Assembly: GCF_902686445.1 (NCBI RefSeq)
Contig: NC_062229.1
Span: 3,373,003-3,437,002, forward strand
Direction: 5' to 3'
From: Sciurus carolinensis
Lineage: Eukaryota > Chordata > Mammalia > Rodentia > Sciuridae
Length of the DNA stretch: 64,000 nt
Below are positions 1 to 12,500 of the stretch, piece after piece. The position numbers were made by a program, and so were the translations under genes. How positions within the stretch are numbered: the stretch's first letter is position 1; every line of letters begins with the position of its first letter. The notes beneath the pieces were generated by a model. That model did not search any database. It saw only the letters and a list, made by a program, of their open reading frames with translations, and was not told the DNA's origin.

Positions 1-464
1 TCCTTCCGAGGGGAGACTGCAGACCCCCCTGCCCATTTCTTCCATCATGAACAGACTGAAGAAACAGTGTGGGGCAGAAAGGAGGGACTCCTGGAAGCCC
101 ATGGCACTCCGTGAGACTGGTGACGCACGGTGGGATCGTGTGCAGGGAGGGAAGGCAGAGGCAGCGTCCAGCACACCAGAGGGCATGCCTTAGCAAGGGA
201 ACCAGGCTATGGCCACAGCCAGTCTCTTCCCCACCATGACCACAGGGGTGCCAGCGTGACAAGTGATTCAGCTGTCAGTTCGGCTGAGGAGAGGAGGTGC
301 CAGGAGCCTCATTCCCTGAGCTGCCTCCAAGAGCCTCTAACTCTGACACGGTCAGCACGAGAAAGGCCTGGGTGGGCACTGTATCCTTGATAAGCCCTGT
401 GAGGGCCCAGGGCCACTGCTAAGGACACTGCTAAGGACACCTGCCAGGTCCCTGCTGCGCTCAC
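1..464 (-). other. RANBP3: RANBP3 intron 13 (partial)
   Basis: Non-coding sequence between the exon 13 donor and the left edge. A 12-bp direct duplication (actgctaaggac) occurs at 414-437. No interspersed repeat is recognised. Confidence 0.8.
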
Positions 465-574
465 CTGTAGCACGTTACTTTCTGCCTCCTCCCCAGTGAT
501 CACTTCCACTTTCTCCAACAGACACTTGCGCGCGGTGGCCTTGGTGTAGGCGGCTGCTGACTCGGCCAGGGACT
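465..574 (-). CDS. RANBP3: RANBP3 coding exon 13 (leftmost in window)
   Basis: The exon is 110 nt, with acceptor AACATTGCAG and donor GTGAGC. It completes Glu366 and encodes SLAESAAAYTKATARKCLLE and then KVEVITGEEAESNVLQ (to residue 402). This is the N-terminal edge of the Ran-binding (RanBP1-like) domain. The rest of the domain and the C-terminus are outside the window. Confidence 0.97.
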
Positions 575-3500
575 CTGCAATGTTATCAGCTAAACAAGAT
601 TGGCTACTTTTCTGGTGAGCGGCGAGGAGATACCGCCCAGTGGATCAAGAGTACTGGTGCGCCCTGGGGAGGCCAGCCTGGGGGTGTCTGGTGTCTGGAG
701 GGGACCCTGTAGGGAGACCATCTGGGCCACCACCTGTGGCTTTCCCATTCAGCAGAGGACAGGACAGTGAGACAGAATGTGGAGGACCTTCCCGGCCTGT
801 TGCCTCAGAGCACCGGCACAGCCCAGCACGCCTGGGCCACACGGCTCTGCTGAGGCACATGGCCAGTGGTCACAGCCCCTGCTCTCATACTGTTCAGAAC
901 TGGTTCTCAAGGGATTGCCACTGCTGGGGAGCCGAAGCCACGTTCCTCCCGGGTGGGATGCAGAGAAATGCAGTGCCCCAGGTTCCTGGCCCCCGAGCTG
1001 AGCTGCAGGACTAGGACATACCTTTCTCAGGGGTGGCCTCCTGGGAGGACGACTCAGATCCAGACTCAGCAGCTGCGTTTTCCCTGCCGGCATCTGAGCT
1101 GACCTCGTTTAACTTGGGGGGGCTCTGCAGGGAAACAAAAGCACACCAGGAGGATGGCTGTGTGGTGCTGGGGGGTGGGCCTGCGGAAGAGAAGCCCCCA
1201 AGTGGTGAGAGCAGCTCCAGACCCACTTCAGCTGGGTCCTACCCAACCAGGCCATCCCGCACGTCACGTGTGAACACCCCAGAGCTGTCCAGAGCCCCGG
1301 GAAGGTGGCCTCTCCCAGCACCCCAGGAGGCTGCCAACACAGGCACGAGAGCCGTGAGGCATTCTGGGAACAGACTGTTGTGTAGGAAAAGAGCAGTAAC
1401 TATGTGAGAGCCAAGAAGTAAGAACAGCCTTCCCTTCCCCACAGTCACAACTGGAGGGGAATGCGGCCGTTCAGTTGGGAGGAACAAGGAATGAACACAA
1501 GGAAGGAGGGATAGCACTCTAGAGACTTCTCCCATGCCGACCAGGCTCTCGGAGAACAGAAAGTGCCCTGGCCATGCATGACGTGTGCACGGCTGCCCGG
1601 GCGGATCTGTCCCACAGTCAGGGCTGGCTCTGCTTCAGCAGGGAACCAAAGACTTGCCCCCACTGGCTACAGACTTGTGGCCTGGGTGGGGATTGGGGGC
1701 CAGCAGCATGTGCCACCAGCTACCATTCATTCCAGCTGGACTTACAGGAATGGAGCATGAGCCCTGGCTGTGAGGGAAGCCCATCTCAGGACTAAGTCAG
1801 CCTCAGATGGCAGGAAGGAAACAAGGAAGAGCAAAGGCTGGGGCCTGAGCAGCCTCCTTGGGCTACTGGGGTCAAGGGTCCAGTCCATCTTCAAGCTGAG
1901 TCTGAGCTTGACCATCTTTCTCTTATTTACAACTATAAGTCCTGATCTTATAAGAGACATGGTAGCCACATGCCACATTCCTTCTCAATCAGGGGTTGGT
2001 GCTAAAAGCTTCCAGGCTCCAAGACAAACAGTGCCAAGAGGGGCTGCTCACCAAAACACGCTCGCTCATGTTCTGGCCAAAGACGAATTTGTTGCTGGAG
2101 GAGTCGGCACTGTTGGTTGAATTCTCTAAACTGGAAAGGAGATCGTACTCAGTATGCAGTCAGGTAAACGTGCACGTGCTGAACACGCTGAACACACATA
2201 CATACATTTGCACATGCAGGAAGGTGAGCACGCGTGCGCGCACACACACGTACATACACACATATACAAGGACTCTGGCAGCAAGCATTCTGGACCCCTT
2301 TCCCTCTGCGGATGGACTGGCACCTAGTGGGATCCACAGTCTCTGGGCCACACACACTGTGCCAGGCAGAAACAATAGCCTTAGGTTGCCTGGTGGAGGG
2401 TCCCAATGGCATAGCAGAGGCCACATTCATTAGCCCTGCAGACCTGTCTCCCAAGCAGGGAGACCCCTCCTTCTGAAGCTCCATGGGGAGCAGCACCCCA
2501 GGCACCAGCCAGGGCAAGACAGAGCTTCACCCGATATAGCCAGGCTAAGGTACACTGGGGTGGCCCTCATGGCTACAGGAGTTGACCAAGCTGCCACTGG
2601 GCCTATCAGTTCTGCTCCAGTATTTTGGTCCATGTGAGAGGGTCCCTCCGAGGCTGGGCTGTATTCTCCATATGCCCCTGATGACAACACTGAACTCTGG
2701 TCCTACCTGAGGTCTGTTGCTCTCTGGGACAACCCTGGCCCCATGGATTCACCCAGGGGAGTAAGGGGGTACCTTGACTCTGCTGGCTTCAGCTTCCTCC
2801 TGCTCCCCACCACGAGGACAGACTATGCTGGCTCCTGGCTCAGCCATCAAGGTCCCCTGGCCCAAGGTGGAATGAGCCTGACTGGTCCCACTGTGGCTGA
2901 GGCCCTCTCCCACCACCTCCTCCTGCATTGACACTGGCCCTGGGGCTGGGACCTACCTGGAACTGATATACTGGAGAAAGTAGTTGGTCGCAGTTGGCGT
3001 GTCCGAGCCAGGATGTCCGGCATTCTCTATGCCAGCCACGTCAGTGTTCTCATTCATCAGCTGGAAACAGAAACACTTCATCGCAACAGCAGGGCCCTGC
3101 ACTGTGGGGCACAGCTCTGAGGCAGAGCGCCTGCTGAGTGCACATGCTACGTGTACCAGGGTGTGGGGCTGTAACCAACTTCACATCTTGCTTTTAGTGG
3201 TTAAGATACAAAAACAGGCCACAGAGCCCCAAGGAAGCTTTTCTACCTTGTCACAAACACCTGCCCTGAAGCTAGTTCAGGCCAGCACTTCTGTCCATCC
3301 ACAGAGCCTAGGCTTGCCAATTGGGTCTCTCAAGGAGCAGGTTACAGACAGAACAAAAGCACCATCTCTGGAGGCTCTTTCAAGGTTACCTTCAGTGGAG
3401 AAGTCGAGATCTGACTATAAGCCGCCAGGGTCCTCTTTAAGACCCTGACCCCGCCCACTTCAAGCAGCCACACCACCAAACTCAAGGGACAGAGAACTGG

Positions 3501-6500
3501 GCCTGAGGTTCAGTGGCCAAGTCCTGAGTGGCCTAGTGTAGGTGAATTTCAAGTCCCTCCCTGCTCTCTAGAGGGAGCAGGCAAGAGGGATTAGTTTTGT
3601 CTAAAAGCCGCAGCAGCATCGACACCTGTCTTGTGGCCCTCAGGATTGGTACTTCCGCTGGACAGTGAGTGAGAAAGCAAGCAGCAGAAGTGCCATCCAG
3701 CATCGTCACAGCACAGAGATTTCTGATTCCTTATTTCCCACTGAGCATTACGGACACTGGGCTGGGTGTCCTGGGCACTGCACTTCACAGTGCTGAGCAG
3801 TGTCCTTGTCCTCCACCCATTCCATGTCAGGACACTCCTAGATGTGCCACCACCCCTGTCCCAGAGATGGCCACGATGTTGCCTCTCAAGCTTCTAAAGA
3901 AGTTCTTGCCAAAAGAGCCATGGCAGAGCGTTCTGGGCCAGCTGCTAAAAGGGCAGAGCTGTGGGCTTCCCAATGCTCCCGCCCATGGGGCCCAGAGACG
4001 CGATCCCGACACTGCCAGAGCTTCCCACTCAAGTCTCCAGACACAACTGACATACCTGGAGGGCAGAAAGTGACAGATGCCTGCTCTTGCCCATCCTGCT
4101 TTTTCTTTTTTTGGTACTGGGGATGGAGCCCAGGTGTGCTCTACCACTGAGCTACATCTCCAGCCCTCTTTATGTTTTATTTTGAGACAGGGCTACCAAG
4201 GCTGGCCTTGAGCTTGCTATCCTCCCAAGTCACTGAGATCACATGTGTGTAGAACCACGCCCAGCTCCCAACCTGTTTCTGAGAAAACAAGGTGGCTGTG
4301 CACAGCAGTGTGCCTGCTGTTCCAGCTACTTCCAGGCTTGAGGCCAGGAGCTAGGGCCAGCCTGGGCAATACAGTGCGAACCGGTCACAACCACAACAAA
4401 AACAAGGTGATGATGGTTTGCTGTGGCCGGTACATGAGTGACCCCAGAGGTGGGTGCTGGAGGCTTGCCCTCACCAGTGGAGCCATCCACTGAGGGGTGG
4501 GGTCTAGCTGAAGGAAGGAGGCCCCAGGCGTGCCCCCGAAGGGTACTTCTTGTCTCCAGCCCCTTTTCTGAGTCTGCTCCTGGACGCACCCGGCTGGGCG
4601 GCTTTCCTCTTTCGTGCCCTTCCTCCAGGATGCACCACCTCGCTCAGACCTAAAGGGAGCGCAGCGCGCAGGCTGAAGGTAGACAGACGCCTCTCAGACT
4701 GGGAGCCACGAGAGACCCTTCCTTCTGTGTTGCTGTCAGGTATTCTGGTTACAACAATAGAAAGATAACATGGTTCTTATAGGGTGGGGACAACTCTGGC
4801 CCCCAGAGAACAGCTGGGGACATCTGGGATGTCTGTGGTATCACAACTGTGGTGTTCCTGGCCTGGAGTGGGTAGACGCTGGGGATATTGCTAGCATCCT
4901 GCATGGCCCAGGACGCCCACCAACAACTAAGAATGGATCAGTCCAAACGCTGCCAGTGCTGAGTGGCAGTGGCACCGGACCATGCCACCGGCCCTTCTTT
5001 GTGGGTAAATGTGAGATCTCAGAGACAGGCATGTCCCATGTTTGCAAAGGGAGCACTGGGGGCAGCTCAAGGCCACAGCAGCTGAGGGTTCTGCGGCCCT
5101 GTGTAGGCAGCATGTGTGCTAGGAGCTGGGAGGACAGGAAAACTGCAAACCGGCAGGTGACTGTTTAGTCACAGGACATCCCTGGGCCACACTCCCCACT
5201 GCCTGTTTCTTCAAGGAAAACTGATTTTCTTGTTGAACATAGAGTCATTATGACAAGAAAAAAAGAAGTAAAAATCAACTCAGAGGTTCAATAGCTCATC
5301 CAACCCCTGATCACATACCTTCACTCTGTCCCTCAGGTTCTGCCCAAATATAAAGGCCTGCTGTGCAACTTGGTCTTTCTTCTCACAGTTTTCCTCCTCA
5401 GAAGTATTGCTAGACTCATTTTTCTGGGGCTCTTTCTCCTATTAAAAATAAAACACAAAAATCAGAAAAAGGTGACACATTAGCCCAGATACCAGGACCA
5501 GGACCCGGCTGGGTGGACTTCACATGGCTCCTCTGAGCGTGGTCCCTGGGACAGAGGGGCCCTGAGGACTTGCCAGCGCACCAGCTTTGCCCCAGCAGGG
5601 TGAGCTCTCCCTGGGTGAAGCCGTGGGAGAGACACAGACAAGGACCCCTTCCGCATGCTGCAGACTCCCTCCCCAGGCGCAGGGCTCTGCTTTAGACAAA
5701 GGTTTGGGAGGGACAGGCCGGGTACCAGCGGCTCCCAGACATAGGCAAGAGACCCCCCTGCCTCGGTGGGGCAGAGGGCTGCCAACCTCTTCCCATGCCT
5801 TGGCGGAGGTGGTTCCTAAGTGGATGGTGAGACGCAGTGGCCTGGACAGGAGGTGCTGGAGGCTTCTGCCCACCTTTGGGTGCTTGGAACCAACAGTGCT
5901 CTGGGGTATTTGATAGGAACTGGACCTATGTAAGGCCAGGGTGGCCAAAATGGTAACAGGGCTCCTGGGATGGCTGTAGGCTTTTAGAGTTTTCTTATTA
6001 GACTTGGTTTTGGTTTTGAAAAGCCCACTGACAAGTGGTGGCCTTTGTCCAGGTGGACGCGAGGCAGAAAGGGAAAATCACACCCAACATGCCCAAAAGG
6101 TGTTTCTCAGACCCTGTTCTCAGAAACCCTTGGAGGAGGGCTCTGGCAGAGACAGATGGAGCACGGAAAGTGCTGCAGCACCATCGATACTGGCAGAGAG
6201 CTGGAAATAACCCAGAGGTTTGAAGTTAGCCAAAGGGCTGCATACTTGAGGATTTAAAATACAACGGGGGTAGAATCTCAACGGGGGAAAAACCAAGAGA
6301 GGGGCAGGATGGCAGGATTCCCTCAGCATCAGAGAGAAAAACAAGCTGTGGGACAGGGAAATGTAAATCCATTTTGATCAAAAGCGAACCGAGGGTGGAG
6401 TGGTTCAGCGGTCAGCGCTTGCTTAGCATAACGCAGGCCGTGCGTTCCATCCTAGCACTGCCAAAAAAAAAAAAAAAGAAAAGCAAACATGATCTCAAGT

Positions 6501-9500
6501 GTGTGTTTACAACTGCCAAGGAAGAAAACCAGAACAGAGTAAAGTCCGAGGACTGCTGACCCTTGTTCCCTGGAGGGTGCTCTGCACTGTTCACTACACA
6601 GATTTTCATATTGTTTAAACATTTTCAACTTTTAGGCATGATTTTTTAAAGTAAAGATTTTCACAACATTCATTTATTTGGGGATAGTGGAATGCAGACT
6701 TGTTAGTAATTCACGTTTTTCTTACACTACACAATAAAACCTGCTGTCCAAACTGAAAACAAATCAAAGAAAAGCGTAGGAGTGGACGCCCCGAGGATGT
6801 GCCTGGTGGACAAGACCCTGAGGGGCAGCGCTCTCCCAGGGACACTGGAGGGCCAGAGCGCAGTGGAGCGAGAGGTGAGAAGGGCCATTGGGAGGTTGTG
6901 AACGCTGGTCAGTGTTTCCAGCCCCTGCAGCACGGGACACTGTGATGCTAATCACACTTTGCGACCTGCTGTCTAGAGTTTTAACTGTTTTTTCTACTGC
7001 ACTTCCTGTAATTCTGCCACCGTTAACACTGCAGGCTCGTGCCCGTGAAGCGAATGTGGACTTTAGAGCTAGGCACCGCCCATGTTCAGTGACCAGGACT
7101 CCTCAGAAGCAGGCTGGTTCCCAGCCCACAGGTGGGCAGGTCCCCCGCTACAGCTCGCAGGCGATACAATGCCAGCAGAACCACGGTCCTGGCTCTTGGC
7201 TCCTGTGCGCTGTCTGCTTCTTCTCCATCTAGAGGGGTGCTATTCCCAGGTGGGGAGAGCACACGGTGTCCCCTGAGGGGACACAGGCAATGGCAGTGCT
7301 GTGGACAAGAATCTTTCTATATTTAATAAATAGTCATTTTGTGGTTTTGACTGTTGAAACACAGAAAGGTCTCCATATAAAGTGGCACTAAATAACCCTA
7401 AATAGTTTTTTCTGAACTTGTTATAGCTTTTCTAATCAAACAAATAAACACAATGTTTTCATAATACATTTTAATGTAAATAATTTAAGGCTTTAAGCAA
7501 ATATTTACTTTCCTCTTGAATCATTAGTAGTATGCTAGACGAGCGCTCTACCACTGAGCTACAACCCCAGCCCAGCTAGTATTATTTAAATGATAATACT
7601 ATTTCTCTTTTTGTTATTTACTGTAAGCTGGAACCAATAAATGCATCTTGGATGGTAAACAGAAAAAATAAAAAGAAAAGAAAGAAAGAAAAAAAAAAGG
7701 TTCTGAGCAGAGTTGTTTCTGACCTGGAAGGCTCTTTTCAGAGGGTTAGATTTTTGCCAGGCCAGTTCTGTGGTCAGGGGCTTTTTCCTCACGTGAGTCA
7801 GGGGTTTCCTAATGGGTAACTTTGGTGTGAATGGCCTCAGGAGGCTCTTCCTCCTGGGCACCTTCTCCTTGAGGTCCCCAAGTGTCATCTGAGCCTTAAG
7901 TCTATTTATCTCACAGTCCCCCATGGGCAGCATGTCAGCGTGTGCCATGTTTCTGGGGTGATAAGAAAGACAAAGGTCTGCCTGGTGAGCTCTGAGTCCC
8001 TGCAGGTGTGGCAGTGCCAGCAGCAGGAGCCTCCACCTCCTCCACCTCTGTCCCCATGTTAGCCACATGCAGAACTGCTGGTGGCGTGGTGTGGCCTGTG
8101 TGGCTCCACCCACAGCCACGCACTCACTGTTGGGAAGCTAGCAGCAGCTGGGACAGGCTTGGTCTCTTCCAGGAGCCCCTCCAACTCAGAACTGGGCTTC
8201 TGACCCACTGTCCTCAAGACCTCAGTGATTCCTATTTCCACATTTCCAAAGGAGAGACCCGTGGTTTGAATGTGGGGGCTGGGGATTCCAGAACATAACT
8301 ATAGACAGGCATGTTCCCACGAGAGTGGAGGGTTCAAACCACAGCTAGCAGGTCTGCCGGCACCACTGTAGAGCGCAGAAGACACACGTGGGTCCAGCCA
8401 GGCTTTTCAGAGATGCCATATGGTGCATTACTGCAAATGACCCAAAGCCATCTGCCAACCTTGGGAGCAGCTGGTCATCTAATGTCCTCCCTTACTTCAG
8501 CTGCTGTGAAATACGCTGCCCTGGGCCTCTACAGTCCTGGACTCCTGGGGCACTTTTTATTTTTCTTAAATGAACTATTTCTGAGCTGACCCCCCAAGCA
8601 TGCTCTCCAACTAGAGGGTACCCCCTGAATCCTGGAGAGCTGATCCTGTATGCACAGAGGGGGAGGTTCTTCTTCCCATGAAATTCTGCATGACAATCAT
8701 CCATAGAAGACACTCCTCTGGACTCAGTGACTCCCAGGGTTCAGTAAGGTACCCTGAAGGACCACACACCCCCTGGGGGCCAGATATGCGGGTGGCACAA
8801 GCTTTCCCAGCAGGCTGCTTGTGGCTGCTCGACTGAGGGAAAGGCGCCCCCTGGCAGGCCCATGGTTTGCCAGTGCTCTAGGGTCTGCGTGGGCATGTTG
8901 TGCTGGAAGCACATTCCCCCATGTGGAAATGGGGAGATCCTGGAACCCTGAAAGGGTGGGGCCTAGCACAGGTGGTTCAGGCATGGTGAATGCGTTGTCG
9001 GGGGACCCTGGGGAGTTCTCTCCAGGCAAGATTTTACCAAAGAACATTCCCTCCCTGCTCCCGCTTCCTGTCTTGCCGTGTGCTCTCTCCCCCACTCTCC
9101 TGCCATGATGCTATTGCCATGAAGGAAGACGGCCACCGGATCCTCGGCAGAGCTGGTGTCCTGCTGTTTGGACTTTCATCCTCTAAAATTGGGAGCTAAA
9201 CAAACCTCTTTCCTTTATATACTTCCCAGCCTAGGTATTTTGCTATAACAACAGAAAATAGACGAAAATTGGTAGGTATAGTGATTCTCTGACCACTGCG
9301 AAAATCCAGAAGCAGGTCCATGGTTAAACAGCTGTGAACTCGGTAAGACCCTGAGGAGCTGACCCTCTGGTTCCCTCTGGGCCTGGCACATGGTGCCCCC
9401 TCAGTCCATGACCTTAGACTCACTGACCTCAAGTGCATGTGCCTCATCAGCAGATTCAGAGGGATTTCTCTGTGCAGGGTTTTCTGGTGATAATGACGTC

Positions 9501-12500
9501 GCTGCCCCTGTGCAGTCCACTGGGACGCTGACTCCATTGGTGCCACTGCTCGGGACTGTAGGAAGAAAAGAGTGGGGGGTGTTGGGCATCTAGCCAGGAC
9601 CCCCCACCCCTCCTCTCTTGCTGCACCCCGTGTAGGGACCCCCCCCCTTTAGATGGTCACAAGTAATGTCTCCTTAGTAGGAAAGGGCCCGGCATCTCTA
9701 CAGAAAGCCACTTGCCCTTAGTTAAAAGAGCAAACAACGAAAATCTCACAGAAGTGAGGAGGTCTTTATCTTTATTCAAAAAAAGAACTATGTGAATTTT
9801 CAGTGAGTTTAGAAGCATTACTGCTGCTTAACCAAAACAAAAACCAAGAAAACACATACTGGGGAATGATTTTCATTTTTGTTTTGGCAGGGGGTTGGGG
9901 GAGGAGGGTACCAGGGATTGAACTCAGGGACACTCGACCACGGGGCCACATCTCCAGCCCTATTTTGTATTTTATTTAGAGACAGGGTCTCACTGAGTTG
10001 CTTAGGGCCTCACTGTTACTGAAGCTGGCTCTGAACTCATGATCCTCCTGCCTCAGCCTCCTGAGTCGCTGGGATTACAGGCAAGTCCCGGGCCCGGCAA
10101 ATAATTCTTTATGAAAGTAATCTTATACATTTGTTTTCTCTTAAAATAGTGGAGAGTCCACTGGGGTGTGGCTCAGTGGTGAGTGCTTGCCTAGCTTGCT
10201 TGAGGACCTGGGTTCCACCCCTAGCATCACAAAAAAATAGCAGCTGGGCATGGGTGCTGGCCTGTGATCCCAGAGGCTCAGGAGGCTGAGGCAGGAGGAT
10301 TGAGTTTCAGGCCCCTCAGCAACTTAGCAAGACTATTTCAAAATAAAAAATAAAAGGGCTGGGGATTTGGCTCAGTGATTAAGTGGCCGTGTGTTTAATC
10401 CCTGGTACCAAAACAAATAACAACAAACACCAACACCCGCCCAAAAAAAAGCACTCTGGAGAGCATATGACTCAAACATTAAAATCTGGCTTTGACGGTT
10501 AAACATCAGATTAGAATCATTTCCCCTGTAATTAAAAACCTGTTGGAAATATGACCCAGTCCCCCATGTTGGAGGCTGAGTTTCTTATGAAGAGTTCTTA
10601 ATTACAGGGAAAGACCAAGAAGAAGAAAAGCTCATAAGTAAGAAAATTAAGGATCAACCGGAAGCTGGGAACCGGCTCGGGTATGATGTGCCGGAGGCAG
10701 GCTGAGGAGTGGGTGTGAAGTGAAGGGAGGATGAAAGCACTGGCCCCGTGGGCACCACCCACAGGCTTCTGAAGACCTGTGTGGCTCGTGGCTAAGTTTT
10801 CTCTGCAGACACGTGGGGACAAATCTACCCATTCACAGGACCAGGTTGGCTTTTATGGGGACAGTGAGTGGGTAATGCGTGTCTGACCCAGAGTCACTGC
10901 CCAGAGCCTCGGTGGCCCCGGCATCACTCCTCTCAGGGCCGGGGAGCACGGGCTGGTTCACAGGACCATGTTCCCTTCCCTCTGTATCTCTGAGTGCGCC
11001 CGGTGGCTCCCTGGTGGTGCTGGTGCCCGGCTGCATCTCTTACTGGTCTGCGACAGTGCTTTCGGCTGCGGGGCCTGCAGCACGGCCGGGCGGAGCACGC
11101 TGCGCTGCTGTTCCTTGGGCTTCTGGCTTGGCAAACCTGCAATGGAAGTTGGCTTTCCTAGGGTCCTGGACGCCCAGCAGAATGCAGCACCCCGTCGCTA
11201 GGGGCTTCAGAGAAAACTAACCCCCAGTGACCCGTTCGTGTCCCTTGCTGGCTGGACTAGGCAGGAAAGCAGCTTTGAGAGTACCCTCTTTTCTTCACAG
11301 TGAGTCATGCGGATCTGGCTGTTTTATCAAATTCCCACGCCACCAGTCATGACTGTAAATGAGCCAGCTAGGACACTCATCGAGGGGCTGCCGCTTTCCT
11401 AGCGCTGGACTCGAGGGTGAAGAGAAGCCACACGCACGCCTGGGATCCCAGCAGGTCGGGAGGCTGAGGCAGAAGGATCGCCAGACGTAGTGTAGTGTAG
11501 TAGCAGTGTAGTGAGACCCTGTCTCATGATAAAAAATAAAAAGGGCTGGAGCCCCTGGGTTTAATCCCCAGTACCAAAAAAAGAAAGTGAAGTGCAGATG
11601 ACAAGGGAAGGGTCACAAAGGCGCCGTCTGCACCTGTATGTGAAAAACCACAGGGGGAAGATCTCTCTGCCAAATACGGGCTGGGCAAGGACCCTGAGGG
11701 GAGGTGTCCTGTTCTTGTGGGCTTCCCTGTAAGTCCCTTGCTTGTTTGGATCCTGCTCATGAGCAGCGTGCAGTGAAGCCAGTCGCTCTAGAGACACACG
11801 GAAACTGCTGTGCTCCTGCTGGGCACAGCCTGTGCCCGCCCTCCACTCCCTACTCAGGAAGGTTCTCCATAGCAGCTTTCCAGGGCTCACACATCAGGTC
11901 ACACCCAGAAAGGCTGGGCAAGAGCCTGGAAAGGTCTAAGAAAGTCATTCCCATCTCCTCCCTGGACGTGGGCCACCTACCTGCACTGGGCGCCTGGCCA
12001 TGGATCAGTGTCGGCGGCTTCAGCCGGAACCCGCTGCTCTTTTCCTCTACAAGCACAAGACGAAACATGAAAAGCAGACCTGCCAGGGGCAAGGCAGCCA
12101 AGCCCAGAGGGCACTGGGCAGAAGGGCTGCAGGTCTGACCTCAGTGACCATGGGCCTGGGGAACTCGGGGAAATGTTTGCAAATTCACACAGAAAGGCAG
12201 AAGCTCTGGCCAGCTGGCAGGGCAGCTAGGTGGCCCAGGCTGCAGGAAGCACTGGTCCTAGTGCTGACAACAGCAGACAGGACAAGGATCAGTGGGGGAG
12301 AGGACGTGCCCTAGGATCAGAGCCCTATCTCCAGAGCAGGGTGCCAGGTAGACAGCTTAGGGCTCACACCCTGGGGGAAAACAGGGAGCCACAGAGCAAA
12401 GGTCCCAGGATTGGTCTTCTTCCTAGAAGACTTGTCTATCAGAGAACGTGCCAAAGGCCAGGAAAAGACCAAAGTGGCAGACAGCAGGTTTACTCTGCCC

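Larger units (their letters stand above)
575..2956 (-). other. RANBP3: RANBP3 introns 10-12
   Basis: Three short introns (575-1,021; 1,125-2,051; 2,131-2,956) around exons 11 and 12. I see no SINE in them. The only simple repeat is the CA-like microsatellite at about 2,190-2,275. Confidence 0.75.
3061..5318 (-). other. RANBP3: RANBP3 intron 9
   Basis: 2.26-kb intron between exons 10 and 9. It holds a minus-oriented SINE, a plus-oriented B1-like fragment and a MER20-like element, each listed separately. Nothing is recognised in 3,061-4,100. Confidence 0.75.
5439..9427 (-). other. RANBP3: RANBP3 intron 8
   Basis: 4.0-kb intron. It contains two ID-related pieces (about 6,386 and 7,531), a MaLR-like LTR remnant (about 8,895-9,262) and an open stretch with splice-like borders at 7,724-7,952 (see findings). 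Nothing is recognised in 5,440-6,380 or 6,490-7,520. Confidence 0.75.
9556..11043 (-). other. RANBP3: RANBP3 intron 7
   Basis: 1.49-kb intron. Roughly 9,876-10,452 is SINE-derived (three units). The remainder shows only short C- and A-runs (9,637-9,649, 9,778-9,785). Confidence 0.75.
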
